From Actinostola sp. cb2023 (lineage: Eukaryota > Cnidaria > Anthozoa > Actiniaria > Actinostolidae): a DNA stretch of 64,000 nt. Location: the NCBI GenBank assembly GCA_033675265.1, contig JAUJYZ010000409.1:1-64000 (forward strand), given 5' to 3'. Under the pieces are notes generated by a model. That model did not search any database, had not been told where the DNA came from, and worked only from the letters and a program-made list of their open reading frames with translations. Position numbers and translations under genes: made by a program. Positions 11,290-22,463 of the stretch are shown here, in pieces (the first letter of the stretch is position 1; the number at the start of each line of letters is the position of its first letter).

Positions 11290-12860
11290 TCCTTTAACGT
11301 CTAAGTATAATTAAGACTGCAGACCGCGGACCACATATTTTTACGTACCACACTGCTACAGTTTGCTTTCTATATTGCATTCAGTGCGTGAGAGTCGCAG
11401 GTTTTGCAGTGGTGGAAAATACTCAGCCTCCAACACGAATCCTCCAGCACATGTATGTCTTATCAATGGCATCGTTCGTGGCCAGCGAAACCCAGCACCT
11501 CAGGAACCTACCAACTCGAAGTAATTATCGATATACTTCATACCGGTTTGGTTGCTACCGCTAGATCTTGTTCACATCAACCGTTCAAATCAGGTTGTAT
11601 GGTTATCCTTGTTGTAGTTTTGCCGCTCCTAGCCGTACGTTTGTCTACTTTTAGACCTATTTCACTGCTATGCTTACTACTGTTATTTGCTTCATAGCAT
11701 CTTATAATTTTGTTTTTCCCGTGGCCTTCGTCGTTGTATTTTTAAGGCTTTTACGTTATATGTGTCGCCGTAGATTATGTAGAACTTCCTTATATAGGCT
11801 TCGTCAATATTTCATGTTATAATCAGTTGTATGGGATGTATATATTTCACAGTCATATTTTTCCCATAGCGTTCGTCAGTATACATATGTACTTTGTTTA
11901 TGCAGGTTTTATTATTTGTGCACAGTTTTATTGCATAATACTTATTTGAGCGGTCTCGGTGAAGCTAAAATTTCCGCTCTTTGCATATCTGGCATGGGAT
12001 GTTGATTGGCAACTTGTTTTGCCCATGGCCTTATACTGTGTTTATGCATGCTTTTATGTTGTTTGTGCACAGTTTTGTTACATAATGCTAGAGCGGTCTC
12101 GGTGAAGCTAAAATTTCCGCTCTTTGCATATCAGTTTGTGCACTGTTTTGTTATTTTGTACGGTCAAAACAAAGATTTTGCTTGTCAGCCATGCATGGGA
12201 TGTTTTAACATTAGCAATTTGTTTTCCCCATGGCCCGTTTGAATACTGTGTTCAGTATGCACCGGAGGGACGTAAAAGAACCCACACCACTGTTCGACTA
12301 AGAGTAGGGCACCACGAAGTTCCCGGTGTGTGTGGCCTGACCTACTACCCAGCATTGAGGCTTGGCGGTGATGTCTGTATAAAGGTTACTAGTGAATGAG
12401 ACCTCGTACACTATACAGCTATAGTAACCCAATGGACTTTGCCGAGTGCTGGACATATGTAGATGATGTATAGATGCATGCTTTATTCAGTTATAGTGCA
12501 CTGTTTTTGTTATTCGTACGTAATGCTTGTCATGAGAGTACGGTCAATTAAAAAATGAGTTTGCTTGTCAGGCATGGGATGTTCATTAGCCGAGACTTGT
12601 TTTCCCCATGACCTTTGTATAGTGTGTTCATGCTTTATTGTTTGTATTGCTATGAATATAAACGGCATTCTAGCGACGTTTCAGTGTCGACTGGCGAGCA
12701 ACATTATCTAGTGAATTGAGTTGAAATCTATAGTCAGCGTCATAAGTTTGTTATTGTTTGTGCACTGTTTTATTACGCAATGCTTGAGCGGTTATTAAAA
12801 GTGTTGGAATTTCTCTTTTCATTCCTTTGCACTCCCGCGTTTTGTCTTCTATCCCTTTTA
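11290..12860. repeat. Non-coding; diverged direct duplications near 11940-12600
   Basis: No exon is supported. gagcggtctcggtgaagcta and aaatttccgctctttgcatat occur at 11949 and again about 142 bp later. The gagcgg/ccgctc ends of this block can form a hairpin. The catgggatgtt...cccatg segment recurs near 12000, 12200 and 12560. Positions 12257-12330 (cgtaaaagaacccacaccac) resemble a retroelement 3' region, low confidence. Confidence 0.45.
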
Positions 12861-12862
12861 TT

Positions 12863-13964
12863 ACTCGGGCCCTTCCGAAGGAAGCCCGAGTTATAAAATG
12901 GACTTTCTTTTTATTATTATTATTTTTTTTGTTAGGCCACGGAATGCGAAGTATTTGATCATATCGGTACATCACAATGTGAAGTATGTGACCTTCTCGA
13001 GTTTTGCCATGCGAGCCGGCTTCGCCAGATCATAGTCTGAATCGTGTTTTTGGGGGGGGCGTCAGTTGTCACATGTCACATCGAGACCAAATATACCGAG
13101 GCTCACCGAGGCCTAGTATCTCCATTAGATATAAGTGTATTGGAACCATTTATATACAAACATTTATCTTTCTCGCAATCGATGTGGGACTTTGTCAAAT
13201 CCAAAACACTACGCATGACCACTGAATCCATAGACAATCGTCACTAAAAATAAAGTCAAAATCAAATCAAATCAGATGATATATCGTGATTCCCGAGCCG
13301 GCTTCGCCAGATCATAGTCTGGATGTTATATTATGGGAGTCATGAATGATCGAGTTTGAATTGAGTTAGAGATTTTTATCAAAGTAAATTTCAACGAATT
13401 CACGATATATACGTTATGTCGAAGAACCAATACGGACCATAACTCGAACCGTAACTCGAACTCGAATTCGATTCCAAACTCGACGCTTCGGCATTCCCTT
13501 TAGGCTCAGTATCCAGTCGCTGGGGTTACATTCCCTTATACGAAACACATTTCTCAGATATATATAATGATGGATGTTTATTTTATTCGACGTTCGAACC
13601 GTAACTCGAACCCGAACTCGAACTCGATTCCAAACTCGACGTTTCAGTCGGGATCTGAAGCTAGAGAGCGAGGGTTTGGTTTTCCAGTAGATTTTGTTTT
13701 GATAGCTAATCTCGCTTTGCGTGACGAGAGAGATTATTTGTGCCGATGAGCATCGATAAAGATCTCCGACTGTTCGAGGTATGTATATGGTACGTCTTTA
13801 AACGTACTTGAGGTCACTTGAGGTTGCATATTCATGGCGCCACAAACGGGTCGAATATACATAGTCTTTCTCGTCACGCAACTGTCAGTCATTGTCAGGT
13901 CCCTCCTCACGCAACTGACATTGTCCTTGTCATAAGCCCGAGTGTACGCTCATTGAGCGTCTTG
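12863..13964 (+). mobile_element. Helentron-like element, copy D, 1102 bp
   Basis: The 5' hairpin ACTCGGGCCCTTCCGAAGG leads into ttataaaatg. The 3' end is GCCCGAGTGTACGCTC, ATTGAGCGT, CTTG. The flanks are T and T. Its first 110 bp match the short copy at 2675 and its last 110 bp match copies C and E. Internal open frames share the gttcgaaccgtaactcgaac segment with copy C, so they are element sequence rather than genes. Confidence 0.65.
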
Positions 13965-15083
13965 TTTGCTGTTGAGTTCAATTTATTTTAAGCTCCTTTT
14001 ACTGTATTGTCTGTGAGTCATTGTCAGTGGCTGTTAGTGTGCAGAACTGCTTTCAGACACCACCAAAACGATCGAGAAAGAACTACATGTAGAACTACTC
14101 AGTAAGCTTACTGCAGACAGACTTTATTTACAGTACTTGTCGAACAACTGCTCGGTGTTCCCAACTGACGAATGAGCAAAGGCCGATATAAAGCCGTTCG
14201 GGTTAGAGGCTCGACGGGAATTGCAAAATGTTGTGGTTGTGTACATGTGTATCAGCTGGGAACACATCTGCAGGTTCCCTCCCTTGAGAATTCCCCACCC
14301 CCTTCAGTTAGTTTTCACGGATTACTGGGTTTTGGAGTAAAGTTTTTGGCATTATTACACTTCCCTTTCCTCGTTTTTTTTAATCTCTCGCTTTATCTCA
14401 TTAATTAGTCACACCACTGTGCGTAACAGTGTTTGTAGTCTACTTTTCTCCTCGTCCGGGGATGACGGTCAATTGCTTTTTCTTTTATGACATATTTATC
14501 CCCGATTCTATGCAGTGTTTTCAGTGGGACTTTTTGTTGCAACCGTACTTGTTAACGACTTTCTTGATTTATTAGTTTACGTTTCATTTACCCAATTTAG
14601 TGGTTTCCTATATTGTTCGTTTCCCTTTATTACTCTTCTCCAATGGTAGCCTGAAAGGTGTGTCTAATGCCCTAGTCGGATTACTGACGCTCAGGCTGCC
14701 ATCCCTTGGGTGGGTTCTCTCTCGTAATTCCTGTTGCAATTTCGTGTTTTATTGGCTATTTTCCTTTACGGTATTCTATGTATCCTCTTCGACCACCTAA
14801 GGGATGGCAGCCTATAGATAGATGTATATAGTCCCTATAGTCCCTTATATATGTTGGGTTGCGCACTGTTCAGTTTTGGGGCTGGTATCTTTTGGGTTTC
14901 TGGGTTTTCTTTTAGGTTCGGGATTTTTTGCGTATGGGTGTGTTGAACCAGGTACATTCAGCGTCTGGTTTTAGTATGGGTGTTTGTGCGGATGCCGGAT
15001 TTCTTTTAGTGTGGGGTGTTCCGGACATATCATGTATTCGAAGGCATCACCTTCAGTGTGGCCGCCAGATCTCCATAGCTCAA
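13965..15083. other. No gene seen
   Basis: No supported exon. Segments near 14645-14710 and 14795-14815 share an inverted match (ggtagcctga...ggctgccatccctt versus aagggatggcagcc), probably the ends of a small element. Confidence 0.4.
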
Positions 15084-15746
15084 ATGAGTACTTACCCTGG
15101 TTCCAGAGGCTACTATTGGGGGGCGAGCGAAGAGAGGGGGCCTGGGGAGGAGCCGGGAAAGTAGCCTCTGGGCTCATAGAACGCAAACCTCACTTCCATG
15201 AGGACAGAATTTGTCCTAACTTTTTGATTGGGTAATAGCAATCACGTGTTCTATTTTCGCCTGTGATTGGCTAGAATGTTTACACGGGAAAACCGGTTGT
15301 TGATGTTCAAGCTACTACTGATATTTGAAAACTTTGGCGGTTATAAACAACTTACTATTCTGATTTCTTTATTGGTCCAAGTAAGCGATATGAAGAGTGA
15401 ATCCGAGTGAATAAAAGATATAAGTAACACATTAAAAACAATGAAGAGATGAGAAATAGAGTTAGGAACAGCTAGTTTGGGCTGTTTTCAAACACGAATA
15501 AAACCCAACTGAAATGTGAACTTCCGGCTCTGTACGCGTGATTGACCTAAGCATGACCTAAGCAAATATAAATCTGTCAAAACCAACACCATTAGCGAGT
15601 TTCCAGAGTTTAATATTTCAGCATGGAAGTGAGACAGACGCCACGTTAGCCCAGAGTCTCGTTCTTCTTCGGACTCGTCCTTCGGACTCGCTCGCTCTCT
15701 CTCGTCCTTCGGACTTCGAGACTCTGGAACCAGGGTAATGAGTACT
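15084..15746. mobile_element. DNA transposon with 9-bp target duplication (Mutator-like)
   Basis: ATGAGTACT flanks both sides exactly (15084-15092 and 15738-15746). The termini are inverted: taccctggttccagag at 15093 and ctctggaaccagggta ending at 15737. The 645-bp body encodes no transposase. A 9-bp duplication is the usual Mutator/MULE size. The inner cgtccttcggact motif near 15673-15712 is a short local repeat. Confidence 0.8.
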
Positions 15747-15919
15747 AGGTGAGACTGGTAAAAAATAGGATACTATGTACATGTCATTGTCATTCATGAT
15801 TCGCTGAGTTTGCGAATTCAGTACTGAAATTGAAGGAAAGGATCTTCTACGGAGTCACGCAACGATCGCACTATAAATATATCTATATTTAGTTCAAATA
15901 GGCGCCTACATTTCAGTTA

Positions 15920-15952
15920 GAAGCCCGACTTCACGCTAGACGGAGCGTCTAG
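15920..15952 (+). mobile_element. Helentron-like 3' end fragment
   Basis: AAGCCCGACT is followed by the hairpin CACGCTAGACGGAGCGT and CTAG. This is the same arrangement as the 3' ends of the full copies, with CTAG in place of CTTG. No matching 5' end was found nearby. Confidence 0.4.
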
Positions 15953-16087
15953 TTTATATTCATTTCGTTCATTCATTTATTTAAATTTAGAGTTGCGCAA
16001 TAAAGCTTAATTATATGAAACAGATCATGCAGAGAGCTCATGTAACTATGAAAGAGTATTTGTCAACGAGAGGGAGGGTGGGTGGGA

Positions 16088-19000
16088 CGACATCTGCATC
16101 CCCACTCGATCTTGGTGAACTGACACATTTGCATAATTAATTCTATCTTATATAATGCTCATTACGTCATCGCACGGGAATAATGAATATTAATAGGGTA
16201 TGAATAGTACATTATCCCTCCCGCTGACTCATTAGCATTAAGGTATGGGATAGAAACTCCTCTCTCGCCCTTTATCTGGCACAGTGTGTCCATACGACCA
16301 GTACTTCCCTCTTTAATAACTCTCCCCAATCCTTATAATTACTCCCCATTCCTCACCTTATGGTTGGGTACACGCCTATAAAATACATCCCCAATACTCA
16401 TCATACATTTGACTGACAGTTTTGAAAATAAACGCGTATATATATAATATAATATATACACCCCTTACTGAATTGAAAAACATTTGTGAAGTCAGTCAAG
16501 TTACTTATGTCGATCTTTGATAAAGTTCTGACAAGTCACTCATTAAAACCTATTTGCCACTTGAATACAATTAAGAGAATGGTTCGCCGTCCTTGATATA
16601 AATCAGACACCTGAATCGCTTCCAGAACCAAATATATAACGAAGCCACTAAACTTCGCAATCCATAACGTTCCGACCTGGTAAACGACTGACGTGAAAGG
16701 ACGATCGAGTCTAGACCGCTGAAGAGCTGAAAAGGGGCATTAATTACCTCGCCTGTGGGGTTAAGCGGTCTGACAAAGATAATCTTGTAGAACAGGTACC
16801 TTCAATAAATCACACACATCGATGTATACTCCCACACCGTAACAGTGCAGATTGAAACATGTTGTACGTAGGAGTACCTTTTTCCTTCTCTGAAAATAAA
16901 GAATTCCTCGTTAACGCGGCCTAAATCGCCTGCCTTATCGCCTGCAAATAATCGGCTTTCAAGGATCCTGTTTGGGATAAAGTGTCCCCGATTAGTGTAT
17001 CACTTGTGATATGCTAGAAGCTTGACACGTCAATAAAGTTTATATATGTGTATAAAGACCAGGCTCCAATAAATGATAAGCTCATGGCCACCCAATCAAC
17101 CTATAGCTATAATATAGCCGACAAATCCGTACTGAAACAAACAGATTCAATCTGCGAGGACAAAACGTGCCTCCCATTGTTCCACCTTCACGGCAGACAG
17201 ATATTCTTTCACTTTCCTCGATGCTGCTAGATCCCCATATTCCAGAAGGCCTGAGAAGTCCGAGCCCCTCCCTATCCTAGAGCGGAAAAAAAATCGCTCG
17301 CACTTGCCTATTATAGGGTCCACCGATCCGAAAACAAAGGATAGTCGGGTTGGACATTTACCACTGAAGTTACCCTCACTTCAAAAACCCCTACATGTCG
17401 AACAATGCCCTTTTTACACGCACTGTCCTCCGAAATTAAACACGGATGGCGTAGGAGTCACAGAGAACAGTCACGGCAAGGTGAATGATTTTTGAGAAAC
17501 GTCTCGGCGAAAACTGAGATGCGTCGATGGAGATCATGCCCATGCAAGCGCCCCATACTTTTCACTGGCCTCCACGGAATGCAGTCATCTCAGGAGTCTA
17601 AAAACTCTTAACGTTGGGTATAATACTTCCTGCACGCAACCCCTATCGCCGAAGCCATATCCCGAATATTAATAATCTAATATACCATTTCGCTTCCGAG
17701 AAGGCCAAGAAGAACGAAATACATTTACCAAAGGATCTATGCACCGCGGACCTCAAGGGAATTGTCGACTTGAAAACCAAAAAAAAAAAACGTTAAACGT
17801 TCTTACGTAGTTCTATAAAATGTAATTTTTTGTCTTGTAAATCAAACACCCTTGAAGGTTAGAGTCAACGTCCATCCCCAGATAATTTGCCTTATAATCT
17901 AATCACAGTAATCAAGACACTTTTTCAAACCAAGGGTGAAACCCAACATGGCAAGTAATACAGAGAGCGAACTTGGCTGCACTTTCACTGAACTAACTGT
18001 CCGGAAGGGCAATCGACAATCGGACGAGACCGTATGTCCCCTCGTCGAGTTTCCCAATCTGTCATTATTGTATAATGAGCAAACCACCCTAAACTTCGGA
18101 GGTCTCATAGCCGCCATTCCCACTGACTGATCAACCCTCAAAAATAAGTTTCTCCAACCCAATGGCCAGGTGATGTTCACATTTCTCACTCAAAACCATC
18201 TTTCATCAACAGTATATAGTCGCAACCAGACTTAAATTGTCATCTAGGTTTACCATAACAGGACCTCGGTTAGATGTACATGCGTGGGGACTTGGACCAA
18301 CTTATCCAAATAAAATCGTGCATGCATGTATCATTCATCCATAAATTAAAACCCTAGCGTCAAAACAAAGACGCAGCTTGGATGGTTCAGCTGTGCGGGG
18401 TAAGACCAGCCAAAGGGGTTCTATACTTTGACCCTAACACTTGCATGAGCGAAACACGGTAGACCCAGTCACCAAACAACTGTTACAAGAGATGTACATG
18501 GTTCCGGAAAAGTTTCTCTCGGTGGCAAATAACTGTCATGATCATAAACACCCTTGAAACTATCCCTTTAAGAAAGGCGAAAAAGTCATAAAAGTTTACT
18601 CCTTTGTATATATAACCTTGAACTGTCATGGTATCTGTAATCCGTCAATACGACTTTACATTCTGCTCTATGACTGTGAAGTTCTCCTGCCCTATATACA
18701 TTTGAGTCTCGCTCGGAATAAAATATACTGTACGTATAGAGACGCACGCTTACCACCTGCTACTCTTATACATAAGCCCATCTTCCCTAAGCCTGGGCAG
18801 GGGTTTCATCTGCATGACATAACCCATAAACTCTGCTTAATTTCACGGCTCGTTGCACCGAATGATAAGGGTAAAAAGCAATCACTACTTGCATCTACTC
18901 GAAATCACAAAAATGTAAAATAAGGGAATATACAACCCAACAAGTAGGAATTTTATCATAATAAGCATAATCAAAACCCAACAGGAAAAACCCCCACCCA

Positions 19001-21953
19001 GACTTAGAGAAGATGACTACCAATTGCCTGACGAATCGAGACACAAGGGCAGCCTTTATAGACAAACGCTTGCGGAGTCAACTCTTAAAGCCCAGAAAAT
19101 ATAAAAAGAAACAAAATGGAACTTCCCTTCCCCACCAATAGAATGCATGGGAATAAATTAATACTACACTCTAGTATCCATAAAATGTACACGCCAATAA
19201 TGCATTTATTGCCTCCAGTCATTAAGCCTTTTTCATATTACATGAGCGAGTAATGTGGCCTGATACTAGCCATAAGGAAACACACTTGACATTACTACGA
19301 GCACTGGCTCTCAGGCTTCGACGTCGTCAAAAACGATACTTTAACTGATCATACATTTCCCGACGGACTATATCTAGTTCTTGGGAGCTGGTTCTTTAAC
19401 ACTTTCCTCCACCACTTTGCGACTTCTGCCCCTCTTCCGAAGGCCACCCTTGATGGCAACGCCAGGGCTGTCGACCATGGAACGACATTGATGGAGGACA
19501 ACTTCAAACTTACCACCGCGGCGCGGCTATCATTTTGCTCCTTTAGCTTGGACAAATCTCTACATGCTTCAAAACCTCCCATATAGCTGTTGAGGTACTT
19601 GTAGAGCCTTTAGGCTCCTTTAGCTCCTTCCCATGCACGCCTCACAACTGGAGAATAATACATAAACGTATAGCGTAACACTCAGCCCGTATACTTCCGC
19701 ACAAAATTACGCTATATAACAAATGCCAGCAATAAAACACCCACAGACATGAGTGAATAAGAACTATAGCTAACGTATACATTCTCCAATGTTAAACCAA
19801 ACAGATCTTTCTCCAAGTCACCAAAGACTACTAAAGTTCTACCGTTCCCAGGGGTCACCCAGCTGCAATTCTCCGGGTCATACCGACACACCCAACTACA
19901 ATTTTCCGGGGTAATATAGACGCACCCACCTACAATTCTCCTGGGTCATGCGGACGCACCCAACTACATGAAATTCTCTGGGGTCATGCACACGTACCCA
20001 ACACGTGTTTTAATTTCTGAAGTCACCTAGACATGCTCAGCTACTATTTCTGGGGTCACACACAAACAGACCCATCTACTCATTCTCGATATGGGGTCAC
20101 AGAGACTCACCCAGTTTGTAATATCTGGAGTCACGCAAACAAACCCCCCTACAAATGCTCGATCCAGGGTCATCAAGACTCACCCGACTTCTATTCCCTG
20201 GTGTCAAACAGACACGCACAGCTACTAATTCTCGAGTCGGGGTCACAATTAACGATTCACCCGACTCGGTTTTATTCCTGGGGTCACAGACACACCCAGC
20301 GACTCAAGCTCGCTCCAAGGTTGCATAGACTCACCCGACTTCTATTTCCTGGGGTCAAACAGACACACCCAGCTACTACTTCTCGATCCGGGGTCACAAA
20401 GGCTCACCCAACTTCTATTTCCTGGGGTCAAACAGAGACACCCAGCTACTACTTCTCGATCCGGAGTCACACAGACTCACCCGACTTCTATTTCCTGGGG
20501 TCAAACAGACACACCCAGCTACTACTTCTCGATCCGGAGTCACACAGACTTCCCCGACTTCTATTTCCTGGGATCAAATAGACACACCCAGCTACTACTT
20601 CTCGATCCGGAGTCACACAGACTCACCCGACTTCTATTTCCTGGGGTCAAACAAACACACCCAGCTATTACTTCTCCATCCGGAGTCACACAGACTCACC
20701 CGACTTCTATTTCCTGGGGTCAAACAGACACACTCAGCTACTACTTCTCGATCCGGAGTCACTCAAACTCACCCGACTTCTATTTCCTGGGGTCAAACAG
20801 ACACACCCAGCTACTACTTCTCGATCCGTAGTCACAAAGACTCACCCGACTTCTATTTCCTGGGGTCACTCAGACACATCCAGCTACTATTCTCTGGGCC
20901 GGGTCACAGAGACTCCGACGTCCAGCTTCTATTCTCTGGGGTCACACAGACTCGCCCAGCTTCTATTCTCTGGTGTCACACAGACTCGCCCAGCTTCTAT
21001 TCTCTGGGGTCACACAGACTCGTCCAGCTTCTATTCTCTGGGGTCACACAGACTCGTCCAGCTTCTATTCTCTGGGATCACACAGACTCGCCCAGCTTCT
21101 ATTCTAGAGCTACGTCACACAGACTCGCCCAGCTTCTTTTCCCAACTTTGTATTATCTGGGGTCACGTACACAGACGCGCCCCGACCCTCCCCCTGGAAT
21201 AACCTACCACAACGCGCGGTCCAGCTACTATTCTCGATCCGGAGTCACAGAGACTTGCTTGGTTGTAGCAGAGACGAGTTTGGTCTGGGATCACCACATC
21301 CAGGTTCCATTCTCTAAGGCAAAGTGGCAACGCCGTTTCAGGTATAAATGCTCCACTCCAACAACCTAGAAAAACTTAAACAAAAGACAAAAAACAAACA
21401 CGTATACAATCATCAAGTCCCAATGGACTTGAACAAAGAAACGCACATGGACGCCACATTCCTGAATCAAACAAACTCCTCACTAAGATTAAGAATTCAG
21501 ATATACTGCAAAACTTTTACCGAATCAAAAACACATGTACAGGGTAAGAATTAAACCAAAGAGAAACAGAACTTAAACGAAAACCTGTAGTTGCTCGTTA
21601 TCCTGAGAGTTCTGGACCTGCCCAACGGCCATACAATACTCGGTAGAGTTCACACCCGCAACCGCCAAACCAGAAAGAACCAAGATTCAAAGGCACTGAC
21701 GACATTGACGGGTTTTGTGCCGCCACAGCGGATGCATTTTCGAGGCAAAAATAGGCACCACGGCCTGTTGAATGTCAGCCGCAGAAACGTAGCAGAAAAC
21801 GCAGAAGGAGGCCGTGCTGCCGGCGGTATCATCTCGACATCTGCATCCCCACTCGATCTTGGTGAACTGACACATTTGCATAATTAATTCTATCTTATAT
21901 AATGCTCATTACGTCATCGCACGGGATAATGAATATTAATAGGGTATGAATAG
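16088..21953. mobile_element. 5.87-kb segment bounded by 120-bp direct repeats
   Basis: Positions 16088-16207 and 21835-21953 are the same sequence (cgacatctgcatccccactc ... gggtatgaatag) with a single one-base indel. The interior has no long frame and no recognisable gag, pol or transposase. By eye its plus strand is relatively A/C-rich. Near-identical terminal direct repeats suggest a non-autonomous LTR-type element or a segmental duplication. No TG...CA ends, primer-binding site or clear target duplication was found, so the class is open. Confidence 0.55.
19840..21270. repeat. Evolving satellite, about 33-36 bp monomers and a 73-bp dimer
   Basis: The left part has degenerate units of about 35 bp (acccaactacaattctccgg). 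From about 20300 to 20880 a higher-order 73-bp unit repeats (tctcgatccggagtcacaca and gacttctatttcctggggtc), verified at 20381, 20454 and 20527. From 20930 to 21130, 33-bp monomers (gtcacacagactcgcccagc) follow. The long open frame at 20033-20581 is a by-product of the repeat. Confidence 0.85.
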
Positions 21954-21964
21954 CCTCAAAAGCA

Positions 21965-22131
21965 ATGGTTGGGCTGCCTGTGGTTTGGGCTACCTTTGTC
22001 AATATACATACTCCGCTGACCATTTGTATCGAAGATTTTTGGGGCCTCCCTCCTCGATATAGCAAGACGACGCCATGTGGGCCATGTGAGATTTTTCTAG
22101 TTAACAACACCGTTGTTTGTCATCGAAATCA
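21965..22131 (+). other. Possible cysteine-bearing exon, unassigned
   Basis: An open frame starting at 21965 has four cysteines in its second half (TPCGPCEIFLVNNTVVCHRN). It runs into a donor-like cag/ggtaagc at about 22131, in phase 1 like the exons of gene 1. A good acceptor (ttctcttccttttag, AG at 22300-22301) lies downstream, but splicing to it would meet a stop before the ATG at 22406. If transcribed it could therefore be a 5' untranslated exon of gene 1, or the last exon of an upstream gene. The opposite strand is also open, which weakens the coding case. Confidence 0.2.
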
Positions 22132-22405
22132 GGGTAAGCCTTTCAAATAGTGCAACTAATCAATCAGAGTAGTTTTTTTCTTTTATTATTTAAGTATATT
22201 TTATTATTATGGCATAAGATCTCTCGACTCCTTGATTCGGCAACAACGAGAATCTGCCTCGTGTAAGCTTACTTGCACTTAAATTGTTCTCTTCCTTTTA
22301 GTTCAGCATACTTAATTCAAGTCAAGTTCCAAGTGGTTCCAACTACTTAATCCAAGCAGTCGACTTTTTGCACGAGGACCACAAATATCAGTACAAGCTT
22401 CTAAA

Positions 22406-22463
22406 ATGGTCACAAATATCAAGTTCGAACTCCTTGTGGTTTTGAGTATAGCTATTCAAAACG
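22406..22463 (+). CDS. Gene 1 exon 1: signal peptide
   Basis: ATG at 22406 opens MVTNIKFELLVVLSIAIQN, a short charged N-terminus followed by a hydrophobic core, then one base of the next codon. The donor is gttagt at 22464, phase 1. A pyrimidine-rich acceptor at 22289-22301 upstream suggests this exon may itself be spliced to a 5' untranslated exon. Confidence 0.7.

Noticed and set aside
20033..20581. 182-codon frame
   Set aside because: Lies on the 73-bp satellite; the repeat unit explains it.
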